From Bacteroidales bacterium UBA3764 (GTDB taxonomy: Bacteria > Bacteroidota > Bacteroidia > Bacteroidales > UBA932): a stretch of 15,093 nucleotides of DNA. The position numbers and the translations under genes are program-made. The DNA lies in contig DFFY01000102.1 in NCBI GenBank assembly GCA_002371115.1, positions 1-15,093 on the forward strand, in the 5' to 3' direction. This document shows, piece after piece, positions 7,359 to 14,967 of this stretch; position 1 is the first letter of the stretch; every line of letters starts with the position of its first letter. The notes beneath the pieces were generated by a model. That model worked only from the letters and a program-made list of their open reading frames with translations. It had not been told where the DNA came from and searched no databases.

Positions 7359-8999
7359 CTACTTCCATTCATCATATTGGTTCACAAGCGAATTGGATTC
7401 CAGTTCCGACTTGGGCATCGGGAAACGGTACAGGCGCTCCGGGAAGTTGCGGTTTTTCTCGTCCACCGAAACATAGGTGTAACGGAAGCCACTCCCCTCG
7501 GGTTCAATCTTGAGGCCATGCTGCTGATATCCGCTCAGGCCGTCAGGATAAGGCTGTGCCGCCACTTCCCAACGACGGAGGTCCCAGTAGCGCAGGCCCT
7601 CGAAGGCCAGTTCCACCTTCCTTTCCTGGACGATGGCTTTCCACAGGTTGTCTCCGTTCTTGTCGGAATAAGGCAGGCCGACGCGGGCGCGGATGGCACG
7701 GACGGCAGCATTGGCGCCAGCGGCATCATTGGTCCGGTAGCAGGCTTCGGCCTTGTTCAGGAGCACCTCACCATAGCGGAGCAGCGTGAACGGATGGCTG
7801 CTTCCGGAAGTGGTGACATCATAGCTCTCATCCACATGCTTGCGGAGGTAATAACCGGTAACGGTCTTTCCTTTAGGCTCCTTGTCCGTCTTCCAGGCTG
7901 CCCAGCCGTCGGTTCCGCCCACATACGGCTCGATGGTGCGCCCTTTCCAGGGAGCGCCGTTGTACAGGATGGTGGCGTGGAAACGGGGTTCCAGCTGCGC
8001 ATAGGGCGGCGTATTGGTAGTGGAAGCGTGCCAGGTGCTCCAGGACGGGAAACCGCCCGTAGCCAGTTCATAGCTTTCCACGATTTCCTGCGTAGGAACG
8101 GCGTAGGCACCGCCCTTCATGTCCTCGATGGCGAAGTCGCCGCCAGGCGTGTAATAGAAGTCGAAACTGTGCGTGATGCCGGTTGCATAGTCGAAGGTGT
8201 ACTGGAGGATGGCCTCGCGGTTACCGGCAGCCAGCGACTTGCCGCAGGCGTCGGCATAGTTGGGTTCCAGGTCATAGCCCAGTTCGGCCACGGCATTGGC
8301 AGCAGTGATGACGGCATCGTAGCGCTTGGCATACAGCATGGCACGGGAGAGCATCGCATAGGCCATGCCCTTGTTGATGCGGCCATGCGCGGCGGCGGCA
8401 GCAGGAAGGTTGGCGGCCGCGTAGTCCAAATCGGCCTGGACAAAATCCCAGCCCTTGCTTTCCGTAGATACGGCCTTGTCCTTGACGATGGCGGTAAGGT
8501 CTTCGTCGTAGATAATTACGTCCTTGTAGCGCTTGATGAGCTCGAAGTAGAAGCAGCCGCGCAGGAAACGGAGTTCTCCTTCCAGGCGGGTCTTGTCCTC
8601 ATTGTTCATCTGCCCGTACGCATGCAGATAGTTGATGGCTTCGTTGGTTTCGCGGATGGCCGTATACAGCGAGCCCCACATGCCCAGATACACATCCACG
8701 GTCTGGGCGGTGACGGTGCTCTCGAAATAGGCCAGATAGGAAGGAATGTACGCCATCGCATTGAAGTTGTACGAGGTGTACTTGAGTTCGTCCGTAAGAG
8801 CCTCCGTGAGACCGGCTGCCGTAGGAGCGGAATAATAGCCCCACAGATAGGAATACAGGTGGTTCACGGAATACTCGGCGTTGTGGGTGGTCTCCCACAG
8901 GGTTTTGGCCGATACCCGGTCCGTAGGCGTAAGGTCCAGCGTTTTGTTGCAGGCCACCAGTGCGGCAAGGGCCGCGGTCACAAACAATACTTTTTTCAT
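7359..8999 (-). CDS. SusD/RagB-like outer-membrane glycan-binding lipoprotein
   Basis: 546 aa from ATG at 8999. An upstream in-frame ATG (9014) is less likely, because a GGGAGG Shine-Dalgarno-like run lies 7-12 nt before the 8999 start, and the signal then begins MKKVLFVTAA with lipobox LVAC (Cys17). The N-terminus CNKTLDLTPTDRVS and the helical TPR-like repeats fit SusD. The C-terminal RagB/SusD signature is clear: LRYGEVLLNKAEACYRT, then the AVRAIRARVGLP segment, then QERKVELAFEGLRYWDLRRW. The protein forms the lid of the SusCD transporter, binds the glycan at the cell surface and hands it to the partner SusC encoded 16 nt upstream. Specificity is not readable. Confidence 0.97.
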   Translation of the reverse strand: MKKVLFVTAALAALVACNKTLDLTPTDRVSAKTLWETTHNAEYSVNHLYSYLWGYYSAPTAAGLTEALTDELKYTSYNFNAMAYIPSYLAYFESTVTAQTVDVYLGMWGSLYTAIRETNEAINYLHAYGQMNNEDKTRLEGELRFLRGCFYFELIKRYKDVIIYDEDLTAIVKDKAVSTESKGWDFVQADLDYAAANLPAAAAAHGRINKGMAYAMLSRAMLYAKRYDAVITAANAVAELGYDLEPNYADACGKSLAAGNREAILQYTFDYATGITHSFDFYYTPGGDFAIEDMKGGAYAVPTQEIVESYELATGGFPSWSTWHASTTNTPPYAQLEPRFHATILYNGAPWKGRTIEPYVGGTDGWAAWKTDKEPKGKTVTGYYLRKHVDESYDVTTSGSSHPFTLLRYGEVLLNKAEACYRTNDAAGANAAVRAIRARVGLPYSDKNGDNLWKAIVQERKVELAFEGLRYWDLRRWEVAAQPYPDGLSGYQQHGLKIEPEGSGFRYTYVSVDEKNRNFPERLYRFPMPKSELESNSLVNQYDEWK

Positions 9000-9015
9000 A
9001 CCTTTTCCTCCCATG

Positions 9016-12000
9016 TTAAAGCGTCAGGGTAATGCCGCCCATAATCAGGCGCTGCTGCGGATAATAACCATTGTTCACGCCCGGAGATTCCGGGTCGATG
9101 CCCTCCGGAAGACCGGAGATGGTGAACAGGTTCTGTCCCTCCACAAAGAAGCGAAGGGCCTGGATACCAATCTTGGTGGTCCATTTCTTGGGCAGGGTGT
9201 ACCCCAACTGGGCGCTCTTCAGGCGCACATATTTGCCGTCGCGGATCCAGAAGGTGGAGCTGAGGCCGTTGTCGCCGCCGTGGCTGGTCTTCGCCAGGGT
9301 GAGGCGCGGGAACGTCCCGTCAGGATTGAACGCGCTGTAGGCGTTCTGCACCAGGAACAGCGGCGAGTTGCCGCCTTCCTTGAAGGTCTGGGTCCAGATG
9401 GTGTTGTCGTCGTTGTCGTTATAATACGTTCCGGTCATGGAAATGTCGAAGAGGGCGCCGCCGGTAAACTGGGCGTTGAAGTCAATCCCCTTCCATGCCA
9501 GGTTGAGGTTCAGGCCGAAGGTGAGTTCCGGACGGTTGGAACGGCCAAAGTAGCCTTTATCGTCCTCGTCAATCTTGCCGTCGCCGTTCAGGTCCACGTA
9601 ACGGATGTCGCCCACGTTGGGACGCGTGCCGTACCAGGAGGCCTGGTCAATCTCTTCCTCGCTCTTGAACAGGCCGTCCGCCTGCCAGCACATGATGCTG
9701 CCCACCGTGGTGCCCACGCGTTTGCGCCAAGCTACAATGTTGGGATCATCGTTATATACCAGCCAGCGGGTCTTGGAGCGGGTAAGGCTGCCGGTCACCT
9801 CATAGTAGAACGGGTCGCCGCCCAGGGTGAAGTGGTTGCGGTGCCGGATGAGAATATCCACGCCCCGGGAATCCACGGCGTTCTTGTTCACCCAGGTGGG
9901 ATAATAACCGCCCATGGAGGCCGGGAAACCGGTGCTCTGATAAGTGAGCATGTCGTAAGTGTAATTGTAGAAGGCATCAATCTCCATGCCCAGCAGACCT
10001 CCCCAAAGGGTGAAGTCCACACCGATGTTCCAGCTCTGGGTCTTTTCCCATGAAAGGTCCGTATTGGGAATGCCGGAAGTATAGTAAGCGGGGTCGATGA
10101 CGGTGGCTCCGCCCTTCTGGCCGTAGGCCACGTTGGCAGCCTTGGAATAGGTGCTCAGGAAGGCGTATTCGCTCACGCTGTCGTTACCCAGGAGACCCAC
10201 GCTGGCACGGATTTTCAGGTCGTCCAGCCAGGAGGAGGCGCCTTTCATGAATGCTTCCTGCGAGATGCGCCAGCCCAGGGACACGGACGGGAAGAAGCCC
10301 CAGCGCGTCTTGCTCATGCCGGCGAATTTGTAGGAACCGTCGTAACGGCCCGTAACCTCTGCCAGGTACTTTTCTGCGTAGTCGTACCGGGCGCGGAACA
10401 CGAAGCCCACACTGCGGGAAGCGCCGCTCCAGCCACTTACAGGGCTGTTGGAGGCCACACCATTGGAAAGTTCCGGAAGGGAATCGAACGGAAGGCCCTG
10501 CGCATAAGCGGCCAGGCCGTTGCCCTTGTAATCACGGTATTCGGCGAGGGCCATCAGGTCCACATGGTTCTTGCCAAAGGTCTGCACATAGTTAGCACTC
10601 GCCTGCCCCACCAGCTGGCGGGAGAAAGTGACACCCTCACCCAGGTTGTTCACATTGTTGGAGATATGCGGATTGTCTGTACGTTGCTGCCATATCCAGC
10701 CGTCGTCCGTACGGACACGCTGCATCAGCGTGTAAGGTGTGCTGAGGTTCTTGTCATGGCTCACACCGTAGTCGAAGGAACCGGAAGCCTTGAGGGAAAG
10801 GCCCGGAACAAACGGAAGATTCCATGTGAGGGCGGCATTCACCGACGCCGACGCACTCTTGTTCTGTTTGTAGCCGGACTCGTAAATGGCCGCCAGCGGG
10901 CTCACCAGGAAACTCTGGTTGTCCTGCACGGCACCCGTATAATAACCGTCATACTTCTCCGGCAGATAAGGGTGCATCTGGACCGCCTGGCGGGCAATGG
11001 AGAACCAACCCACCTCCGTTGAACCACCGTCGGAGCCGCCGGAAAGGAAGGCGGGCGTAGAACGGTTGCCAATCACGCCGGACAGGCCCACCTTATAGTT
11101 GAGGTGCTTGGCCAGGGTGCCTTCAATGTTGGCACGAACATTATAACGGGTATAGTTGAACTTGTCGATATTACCTTTCTGGTCCATGATGCCGGCGCCC
11201 ACAAAGAAACGGGCTTTGTCATTTCCGCCCTGCACTGTAACGTTGTGCTTCTGGGTAAGGCCCGTTCCGAACACCTTCTTCACGTAATCCACATTGTCCC
11301 AGCCATCCGTACCGGCGCGCATGGCCGCGATGTTCTTCTGGGTGAAATACGGCACGTACTCCTGTGCTGAGGCGATTTCCCCGTTGGAAAGCTGGTCCAT
11401 CATCTGCGCCACATTATAATAATAGGCAAACTGGGGACCATCCATGAACTTGGGGAAATTGGCGTTCATGGAGGCGCCCACCGAGCCGTTGTAGGTGATG
11501 CGGGTGTCGCCCTTGTCGCCCTTCTTGGTGGTGATGATAATGACACCGCCGGCAGCCTTGAGGCCGTAAACGGCGGCAGAAGCACCATCCTTCAGCACGG
11601 AGATGCTCTCAATGTCGGCCGGGTCGATGTCGTTGATGTTGTCAACCGGGAAGCCGTCCACCACGTAAGCGACGCCGTACACGGAGCCGCGGATGCGCAG
11701 CGACGCCTGGTCCAGGCCCGGCTCACCGGATTCCTGCACGGAGGAGATACCGGAAAGTTTACCGGCCAGCACCTGCGACACGTTGGTGGAAGGCGCCTTG
11801 AGGAGTTCGTCGCCCTTGATGGCGCTCACGGCGGCGGTCAAGGTTTCCTTCTTGGCCGTGCCGTAGCCCACCACAACTACGTCTTCGAGGTAGAGGGTAT
11901 CTTCCTCCAGAACCACGTCTATGCGGGATTCACCTTTATAGATGCGTGTGACTGTGGTTAAGCCAAGGCTGGAGAATTCCAGCACCGAGTTCTCCGGGAC

Positions 12001-12195
12001 AGAAAGGGTCCAGGAACCATCTGCACCGGTAATAGTTCCGGTGGTAGTGCCCTGGACCATCACTGTAACGCCGGCAAGCGGCTGTCCGTCAGAATCTCTT
12101 ACCCCCCCCCTCACGGTTTTTTGTGCAAACGCCAAGCCCTGGCTAAGCAGCAATGCCGCCAGAGAGGCACACAATATACGGATTACAGGTTTCAT
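9016..12195 (-). CDS. SusC/RagA-like TonB-dependent outer-membrane transporter
   Basis: 1059 aa, normal for the family. A type I signal peptide ends LAFAQ (about 25). A CarboxypepD_reg-like domain follows (27-100, with GGVRDSDGQPLAGVTVMVQG). The SusC signature EDVVVVGYGTAKKETLT (104-120) leads into the plug domain (about 115-230: AGKLSGISSVQ, SLRIRGS, YVVDGFPVDNINDIDPADIE, VLKDGASAAVYGLKAAGGVI). The remainder is the 22-strand-type barrel, ending GGITLTL with the usual terminal hydrophobic strand. It imports SusD-bound oligosaccharide using TonB-ExbBD energy. The gene begins 11 nt after the epimerase stop. Codons 29-32 contain a run of nine G (12110-12102), which is odd and may make expression slippage-prone. 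Confidence 0.97.
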   Translation of the reverse strand: MKPVIRILCASLAALLLSQGLAFAQKTVRGGVRDSDGQPLAGVTVMVQGTTTGTITGADGSWTLSVPENSVLEFSSLGLTTVTRIYKGESRIDVVLEEDTLYLEDVVVVGYGTAKKETLTAAVSAIKGDELLKAPSTNVSQVLAGKLSGISSVQESGEPGLDQASLRIRGSVYGVAYVVDGFPVDNINDIDPADIESISVLKDGASAAVYGLKAAGGVIIITTKKGDKGDTRITYNGSVGASMNANFPKFMDGPQFAYYYNVAQMMDQLSNGEIASAQEYVPYFTQKNIAAMRAGTDGWDNVDYVKKVFGTGLTQKHNVTVQGGNDKARFFVGAGIMDQKGNIDKFNYTRYNVRANIEGTLAKHLNYKVGLSGVIGNRSTPAFLSGGSDGGSTEVGWFSIARQAVQMHPYLPEKYDGYYTGAVQDNQSFLVSPLAAIYESGYKQNKSASASVNAALTWNLPFVPGLSLKASGSFDYGVSHDKNLSTPYTLMQRVRTDDGWIWQQRTDNPHISNNVNNLGEGVTFSRQLVGQASANYVQTFGKNHVDLMALAEYRDYKGNGLAAYAQGLPFDSLPELSNGVASNSPVSGWSGASRSVGFVFRARYDYAEKYLAEVTGRYDGSYKFAGMSKTRWGFFPSVSLGWRISQEAFMKGASSWLDDLKIRASVGLLGNDSVSEYAFLSTYSKAANVAYGQKGGATVIDPAYYTSGIPNTDLSWEKTQSWNIGVDFTLWGGLLGMEIDAFYNYTYDMLTYQSTGFPASMGGYYPTWVNKNAVDSRGVDILIRHRNHFTLGGDPFYYEVTGSLTRSKTRWLVYNDDPNIVAWRKRVGTTVGSIMCWQADGLFKSEEEIDQASWYGTRPNVGDIRYVDLNGDGKIDEDDKGYFGRSNRPELTFGLNLNLAWKGIDFNAQFTGGALFDISMTGTYYNDNDDNTIWTQTFKEGGNSPLFLVQNAYSAFNPDGTFPRLTLAKTSHGGDNGLSSTFWIRDGKYVRLKSAQLGYTLPKKWTTKIGIQALRFFVEGQNLFTISGLPEGIDPESPGVNNGYYPQQRLIMGGITLTL
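12102..12110. repeat. G9/C9 homopolymer in the SusC-like gene
   Basis: Nine consecutive C on the plus strand (G on the coding strand), spanning codons 29-32 (R-G-G-V) immediately after the signal peptide. Gly is encoded here by GGG GGG. In the coding strand a loss of one G gives TAA directly after the tract. A gain of one G gives TGA four codons past the tract. Confidence 0.95.
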
Positions 12196-12206
12196 ATTGG
12201 GATAGT

Positions 12207-13391
12207 TTAATGTTTATTGGCTATTTCGTCAAGTATATTTCCTATCTGGTACAGGCCCCTGGGCACATGGAAGCAGCCTTTCCACTTGCCGCCCTTGAGC
12301 GGAAGCAGCACCTCTCCCCTGCGGTTGAGGTAACCGTACCATTCGGGATATTCCTGGTCCTTGAAATGGGTCCAAAGATAGTCGTCCAGTTTCAGGAACC
12401 ACTCCAGCGCTTTTTCATTGCCGGTGAGCTGGTAGCCTTTAATCATGCAGATGGCGCTTTCCAGGTGCACCCACCACAGCTTCTGGTCCCATTCCAGTTC
12501 CTGCGTGGGATAGCCCTTGCGGTCCATGAAGTAGAAGATGCCGCCGTACTCCTTGTCCCAGCCGTAGTCAATCACGCGGAGGGCAATCTCCATACTCTTG
12601 TCAATGATGTCCTGCCTGTTCAGGCGGATGCCCAGGTTCATCATGAACCACAGCGCTTCCAAGTCGTGGCCGGGGTTCACGCGGCGGCCCTCAAAGCAGT
12701 CCACCAGAGAGCCGTCCGGAGCCAGGTTCTCCACCATTACGCCCAGATCCGGCTGGTAAAACACGTCAAACACCTCGTGCAGGGCTTCCTCGATGGTCTT
12801 GTCCAGCAAACTCTTGTCCTCGATGATGGGCTCCACTTCCAGTGCCATGTTGCAAATAATCATGGGCAGGGCGAAGTCTTTCATGGGGCGGGTGCCGGGA
12901 ACGGCCTTGCTCCACTTCCCCTTGGGGTTGGAACGGCGGTCCAGGATGCGCTGGAACACCTTGCGTGCCACGTCGGCATAATGCTCGCTGCCGGTAGCCA
13001 CGGCCAGTTGGGCAAAGGCCATGCAGGCGAAGGTGTTGGAAAAAATGTTATACGGGGCGATAATGGGCTTTCCCTCGCGCGTGAGGGAAAAATAAAAGTC
13101 ATAGTTGCCGTCGTGGCCGTACTTTTCCAGGAAGTCCGCCCCCTGCTTGGCGCAGGCAAGCCAGGCCGGATTTTTCTCCACCTTATTATATAACATGGCG
13201 AACATCCACACTTCCCTGCCCTGCAGCCAAACGAACTTATCCGTGTCGAAAACGCTGCCATCCCGGTTCAGGCAAGTGAAGTAGCCGCCAAATTCGTGGT
13301 CCTGCGACTTGTCCAGCCAGAACGGTAATACGTTATCATATAATTCGTTACGATACTTTTTTGCCAGCGCTGCAAATTCTTCTTTTTTCAT
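12207..13391 (-). CDS. N-acylglucosamine 2-epimerase (AGE/RENBP family)
   Basis: 394 aa from ATG at 13391. The open frame extends upstream to 13505, but that part crosses the promoter at 13435-13466 and is AT-rich, so MKKEEFAALAKKYRN is the start. There is no signal peptide, so it is cytoplasmic. It interconverts ManNAc and GlcNAc in an (alpha/alpha)6-barrel. Blocks closely match those of mammalian RENBP as I recall them: FWLDKSQDHEFGGYFTCLNR (24-43), VWLQGREVWM (54-63), NPGHDLEALWF (239-249), LEWDQKLWWVHLES (299-312), GYLNRRGEV (353-361) and GGKWKGCFHVPR (367-378). The conserved catalytic-type His residues are visible (H242, H309, H375). It is the first gene of the PUL operon, which suggests that the imported glycan yields ManNAc or a related amino sugar. 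A cellobiose 2-epimerase is the alternative, but the RENBP match is closer. Confidence 0.92.
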   Translation of the reverse strand: MKKEEFAALAKKYRNELYDNVLPFWLDKSQDHEFGGYFTCLNRDGSVFDTDKFVWLQGREVWMFAMLYNKVEKNPAWLACAKQGADFLEKYGHDGNYDFYFSLTREGKPIIAPYNIFSNTFACMAFAQLAVATGSEHYADVARKVFQRILDRRSNPKGKWSKAVPGTRPMKDFALPMIICNMALEVEPIIEDKSLLDKTIEEALHEVFDVFYQPDLGVMVENLAPDGSLVDCFEGRRVNPGHDLEALWFMMNLGIRLNRQDIIDKSMEIALRVIDYGWDKEYGGIFYFMDRKGYPTQELEWDQKLWWVHLESAICMIKGYQLTGNEKALEWFLKLDDYLWTHFKDQEYPEWYGYLNRRGEVLLPLKGGKWKGCFHVPRGLYQIGNILDEIANKH

Positions 13392-13434
13392 AGGTATTCG
13401 GCTATAGTTACAAAATTTATTAATTAATGGCTTC

Positions 13435-13466
13435 CAAATATACAGAAACAATTTAATACTTCCAAA
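13435..13466 (-). promoter_or_regulatory. Sigma-ABfr type promoter of the PUL operon
   Basis: On the minus strand TTTG (13466-13463) and TATATTTG (13442-13435) are separated by 20 nt. The second box fits TAnnTTTG perfectly, and the spacing is that of Bacteroidetes housekeeping promoters. Expected transcription start is near 13431, giving a leader of about 40 nt before the epimerase ATG at 13391. Both boxes are followed by GAAG, so TTTGGAAG occurs twice with a 28-nt period. Confidence 0.8.
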
Positions 13467-13530
13467 CTTTTTATTAAATTTTAAATTGTTAAAAACTATC
13501 AGCATAATTATAAAGCAACGAGTAAAAGTG

Positions 13531-13562
13531 TTTGGATTTATGCACGATTGTATTTATTTTTG
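13531..13562 (+). promoter_or_regulatory. Sigma-ABfr type promoter of the divergent regulator/phosphoesterase operon
   Basis: TTTG (13531-13534) and TATTTTTG (13555-13562) are separated by 20 nt, a perfect fit to TTTG-N20-TAnnTTTG. The expected start point is about 13565-13566, only two or three bases before the ATG at 13568, so the transcript would be almost leaderless. It is divergent from the PUL promoter, with about 64 nt between the two -33 boxes. Confidence 0.7.
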
Positions 13563-13567
13563 TATGC

Positions 13568-13822
13568 ATGAGTACATTCCTCAACGATATCAACGGACAT
13601 TATGCCACAGAAAAAAAAGCCATCCTCGCCCTGTGCAACAAAGGGACGGCTTTCAGCCTGGCCGATCTGGGCAAACAGGAATCGGGCGGCGGCGTGAACA
13701 AACTGTCCCTCAACCTGGTGAACAGCGACACAGTGATCAAGGTGGCCCGGCTGGGAAAAAGTGCCGGAGCCGTAGGAGCCAGCCTGCTCATCAAGAACCA
13801 GTTGCTGCAAGAAATCATATGA
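13568..13822 (+). CDS. Internally deleted ROK-family regulator (remnant or mini-regulator)
   Basis: 84 aa. The first 35 or so residues (MSTFLNDINGHYATEKKAIL, then NKGTAFSLADLGK) match the start of Bacteroidetes ROK transcriptional repressors, up to the first helices of the winged HTH. The remainder, from KLSLNLVNSD through IKVARLGKSAGAVGASLL to the end, matches the extreme C-terminus of the same proteins, which typically reads SLNLVNxD...SKL...AGVxGACLLAR. A short GKQESGGG piece between them resembles the wing region (GKLExSGGR). The normal family is about 400 aa, so roughly 300 residues, including the rest of the HTH and nearly all of the sugar-binding fold, are absent, yet the frame, promoter, start and the ATGA junction with the next gene are intact. 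An earlier in-frame TTG (13532) lies inside the promoter. Whether the product has a role or is decaying is unknown. Family assignment is from remembered patterns. Confidence 0.7.
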   Translation: MSTFLNDINGHYATEKKAILALCNKGTAFSLADLGKQESGGGVNKLSLNLVNSDTVIKVARLGKSAGAVGASLLIKNQLLQEII

Positions 13823-14955
13823 TGAAAAAGTTTCTCCTTACCCTCGCCGCCCTGCTGCCGGCCCTGTCGGCCGGGGCACAGACCGGCATCCTGGACTTCC
13901 ACCCGAAGGAAGAGGTGGTTCCGCTGCTGGAGGCGGCCCGTTCCAGGGCAGTGGTCTGGGGGCAGGGCGCAGCCGCACCGGCACTCACGCTGCTGCACTT
14001 TTCCGACCTGCACGGAGACAGCGAGAATCTCGCCCGCATCGCGCAGTTCAAGGAAGCGTACAGCGCCTGGATTGAAGACGCCATCCACGTCGGGGATGCC
14101 GTCGCCTGCTACTGGGACGATCCCAATCCCTGGGACCAGGTGCCGTCGGCCCATACCATCCTGAACGTGGTGGGAAACCATGACTGCTGGAAGGGGCACC
14201 TGCTCTGGTCCCAGACGCCGCTCCCCTACGATGCCACCCAGGCCGATGCCTATTCCCTCATCATGACGGGAAAAGACAGCGCCCGTCCCTTCATCCGTTC
14301 CTGGGGCGTGGTGCAGCCGGAAGGTTTCGACCGTCCTTTCAGCCCGCATTACAAGGCCTGCTACTACTACAAAGATTACCCGGACCAGACGGTGCGGCTC
14401 ATCGTCCTGGACTGCATGCATTACGGCGACATCCAGCACGAGTGGTTCCAGGCCACGCTGAAGCAGGCGCTCGGGGCCGGCCTGACCGTGATCGCCGCCC
14501 AGCACTACCCGGCCCAGAGCGGCCTGAATGCCATTCCCGGCGGCTTTTCCGAACGTGACGAAGTGCTGGGGCCCGAGCCTTCCCCCGCCCCGGACAGCCA
14601 AATGGAAAGAATGCCCGACAGGGCTTTCACCGCCATCGACGAATTCATGGCCGAAGGCGGCACCTTCGCCTGCTGGCTCAGCGGCCACACTCACCTGGAT
14701 TTCGTCGGCCATGTGCCGGGCCACGCCCGCCAATTGCAGATTATCGCCGACAAAGCCGGCTTCAAGGACGACTACATGCAGGAGGCCCGCCCGCGCGGAA
14801 CCCGCTTCCAAGACGCCTTCAACCTGGTTACCGTCAATCCGGGACGCTCCCTGCTGGTAATCCAGCGCATCGGCTGCAACCGGGACCAGTACCTGCGCCC
14901 GAAAACCCTTTTCTGCTACGATTATAAAAACGGAACCGTCCTCGTCAACGAATAA
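13819..14955 (+). CDS. Secreted calcineurin-like metallophosphoesterase
   Basis: 378 aa from ATG 13819 (a second ATG follows directly at 13822). The start overlaps the stop of the ROK remnant (ATGA), indicating translational coupling. The signal peptide MMKKFLLTLAALLPALSAGA is without a lipobox Cys, so the protein is probably a soluble periplasmic enzyme. Metal-binding motifs appear in the right order: DLH (63-65), GD (92-93), GNHD (119-122), a lone His in AAQHYP (229) and GHTH (289-292). These define a dinuclear-metal phosphomonoesterase or phosphodiesterase. The longer open frame upstream (to 13486) is a different frame crossing the regulator and is not coding. Context next to a PUL with a phosphodiester glycosidase suggests that it may process phosphate released from the same glycan, but the substrate is unknown. 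Confidence 0.9.
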   Translation: MMKKFLLTLAALLPALSAGAQTGILDFHPKEEVVPLLEAARSRAVVWGQGAAAPALTLLHFSDLHGDSENLARIAQFKEAYSAWIEDAIHVGDAVACYWDDPNPWDQVPSAHTILNVVGNHDCWKGHLLWSQTPLPYDATQADAYSLIMTGKDSARPFIRSWGVVQPEGFDRPFSPHYKACYYYKDYPDQTVRLIVLDCMHYGDIQHEWFQATLKQALGAGLTVIAAQHYPAQSGLNAIPGGFSERDEVLGPEPSPAPDSQMERMPDRAFTAIDEFMAEGGTFACWLSGHTHLDFVGHVPGHARQLQIIADKAGFKDDYMQEARPRGTRFQDAFNLVTVNPGRSLLVIQRIGCNRDQYLRPKTLFCYDYKNGTVLVNE

Positions 14956-14967
14956 AAACCGCATATT

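Noticed and set aside
7203..9032. 609-codon open frame on the plus strand across the SusD-like gene
   Set aside because: Antisense to an unmistakable SusD gene and part of its neighbour; composition is typical of a shadow frame with no motifs.
13468..13495. AT-rich inverted repeat between the divergent promoters
   Set aside because: Arms of TTTTTA/TAAAAA with several internal mismatches in nearly pure AT sequence are expected by chance.
13392..13505. N-terminal extension of the epimerase to an ATG at 13505
   Set aside because: The extension is encoded by AT-rich DNA containing a perfect promoter and lacks similarity to the family. The family's usual length fits the start at 13391.
13611..13618. 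A8 run in the ROK remnant as a slippage site
   Set aside because: It encodes Glu-Lys-Lys with ordinary AAA codons. Poly-A runs are common in this position and in the MKK starts, so there is little reason to call it a switch.
13600..14964. 454-codon minus-strand frame opposite the metallophosphoesterase
   Set aside because: The plus strand carries all the metallophosphoesterase motifs in order, while the antisense frame shows none.
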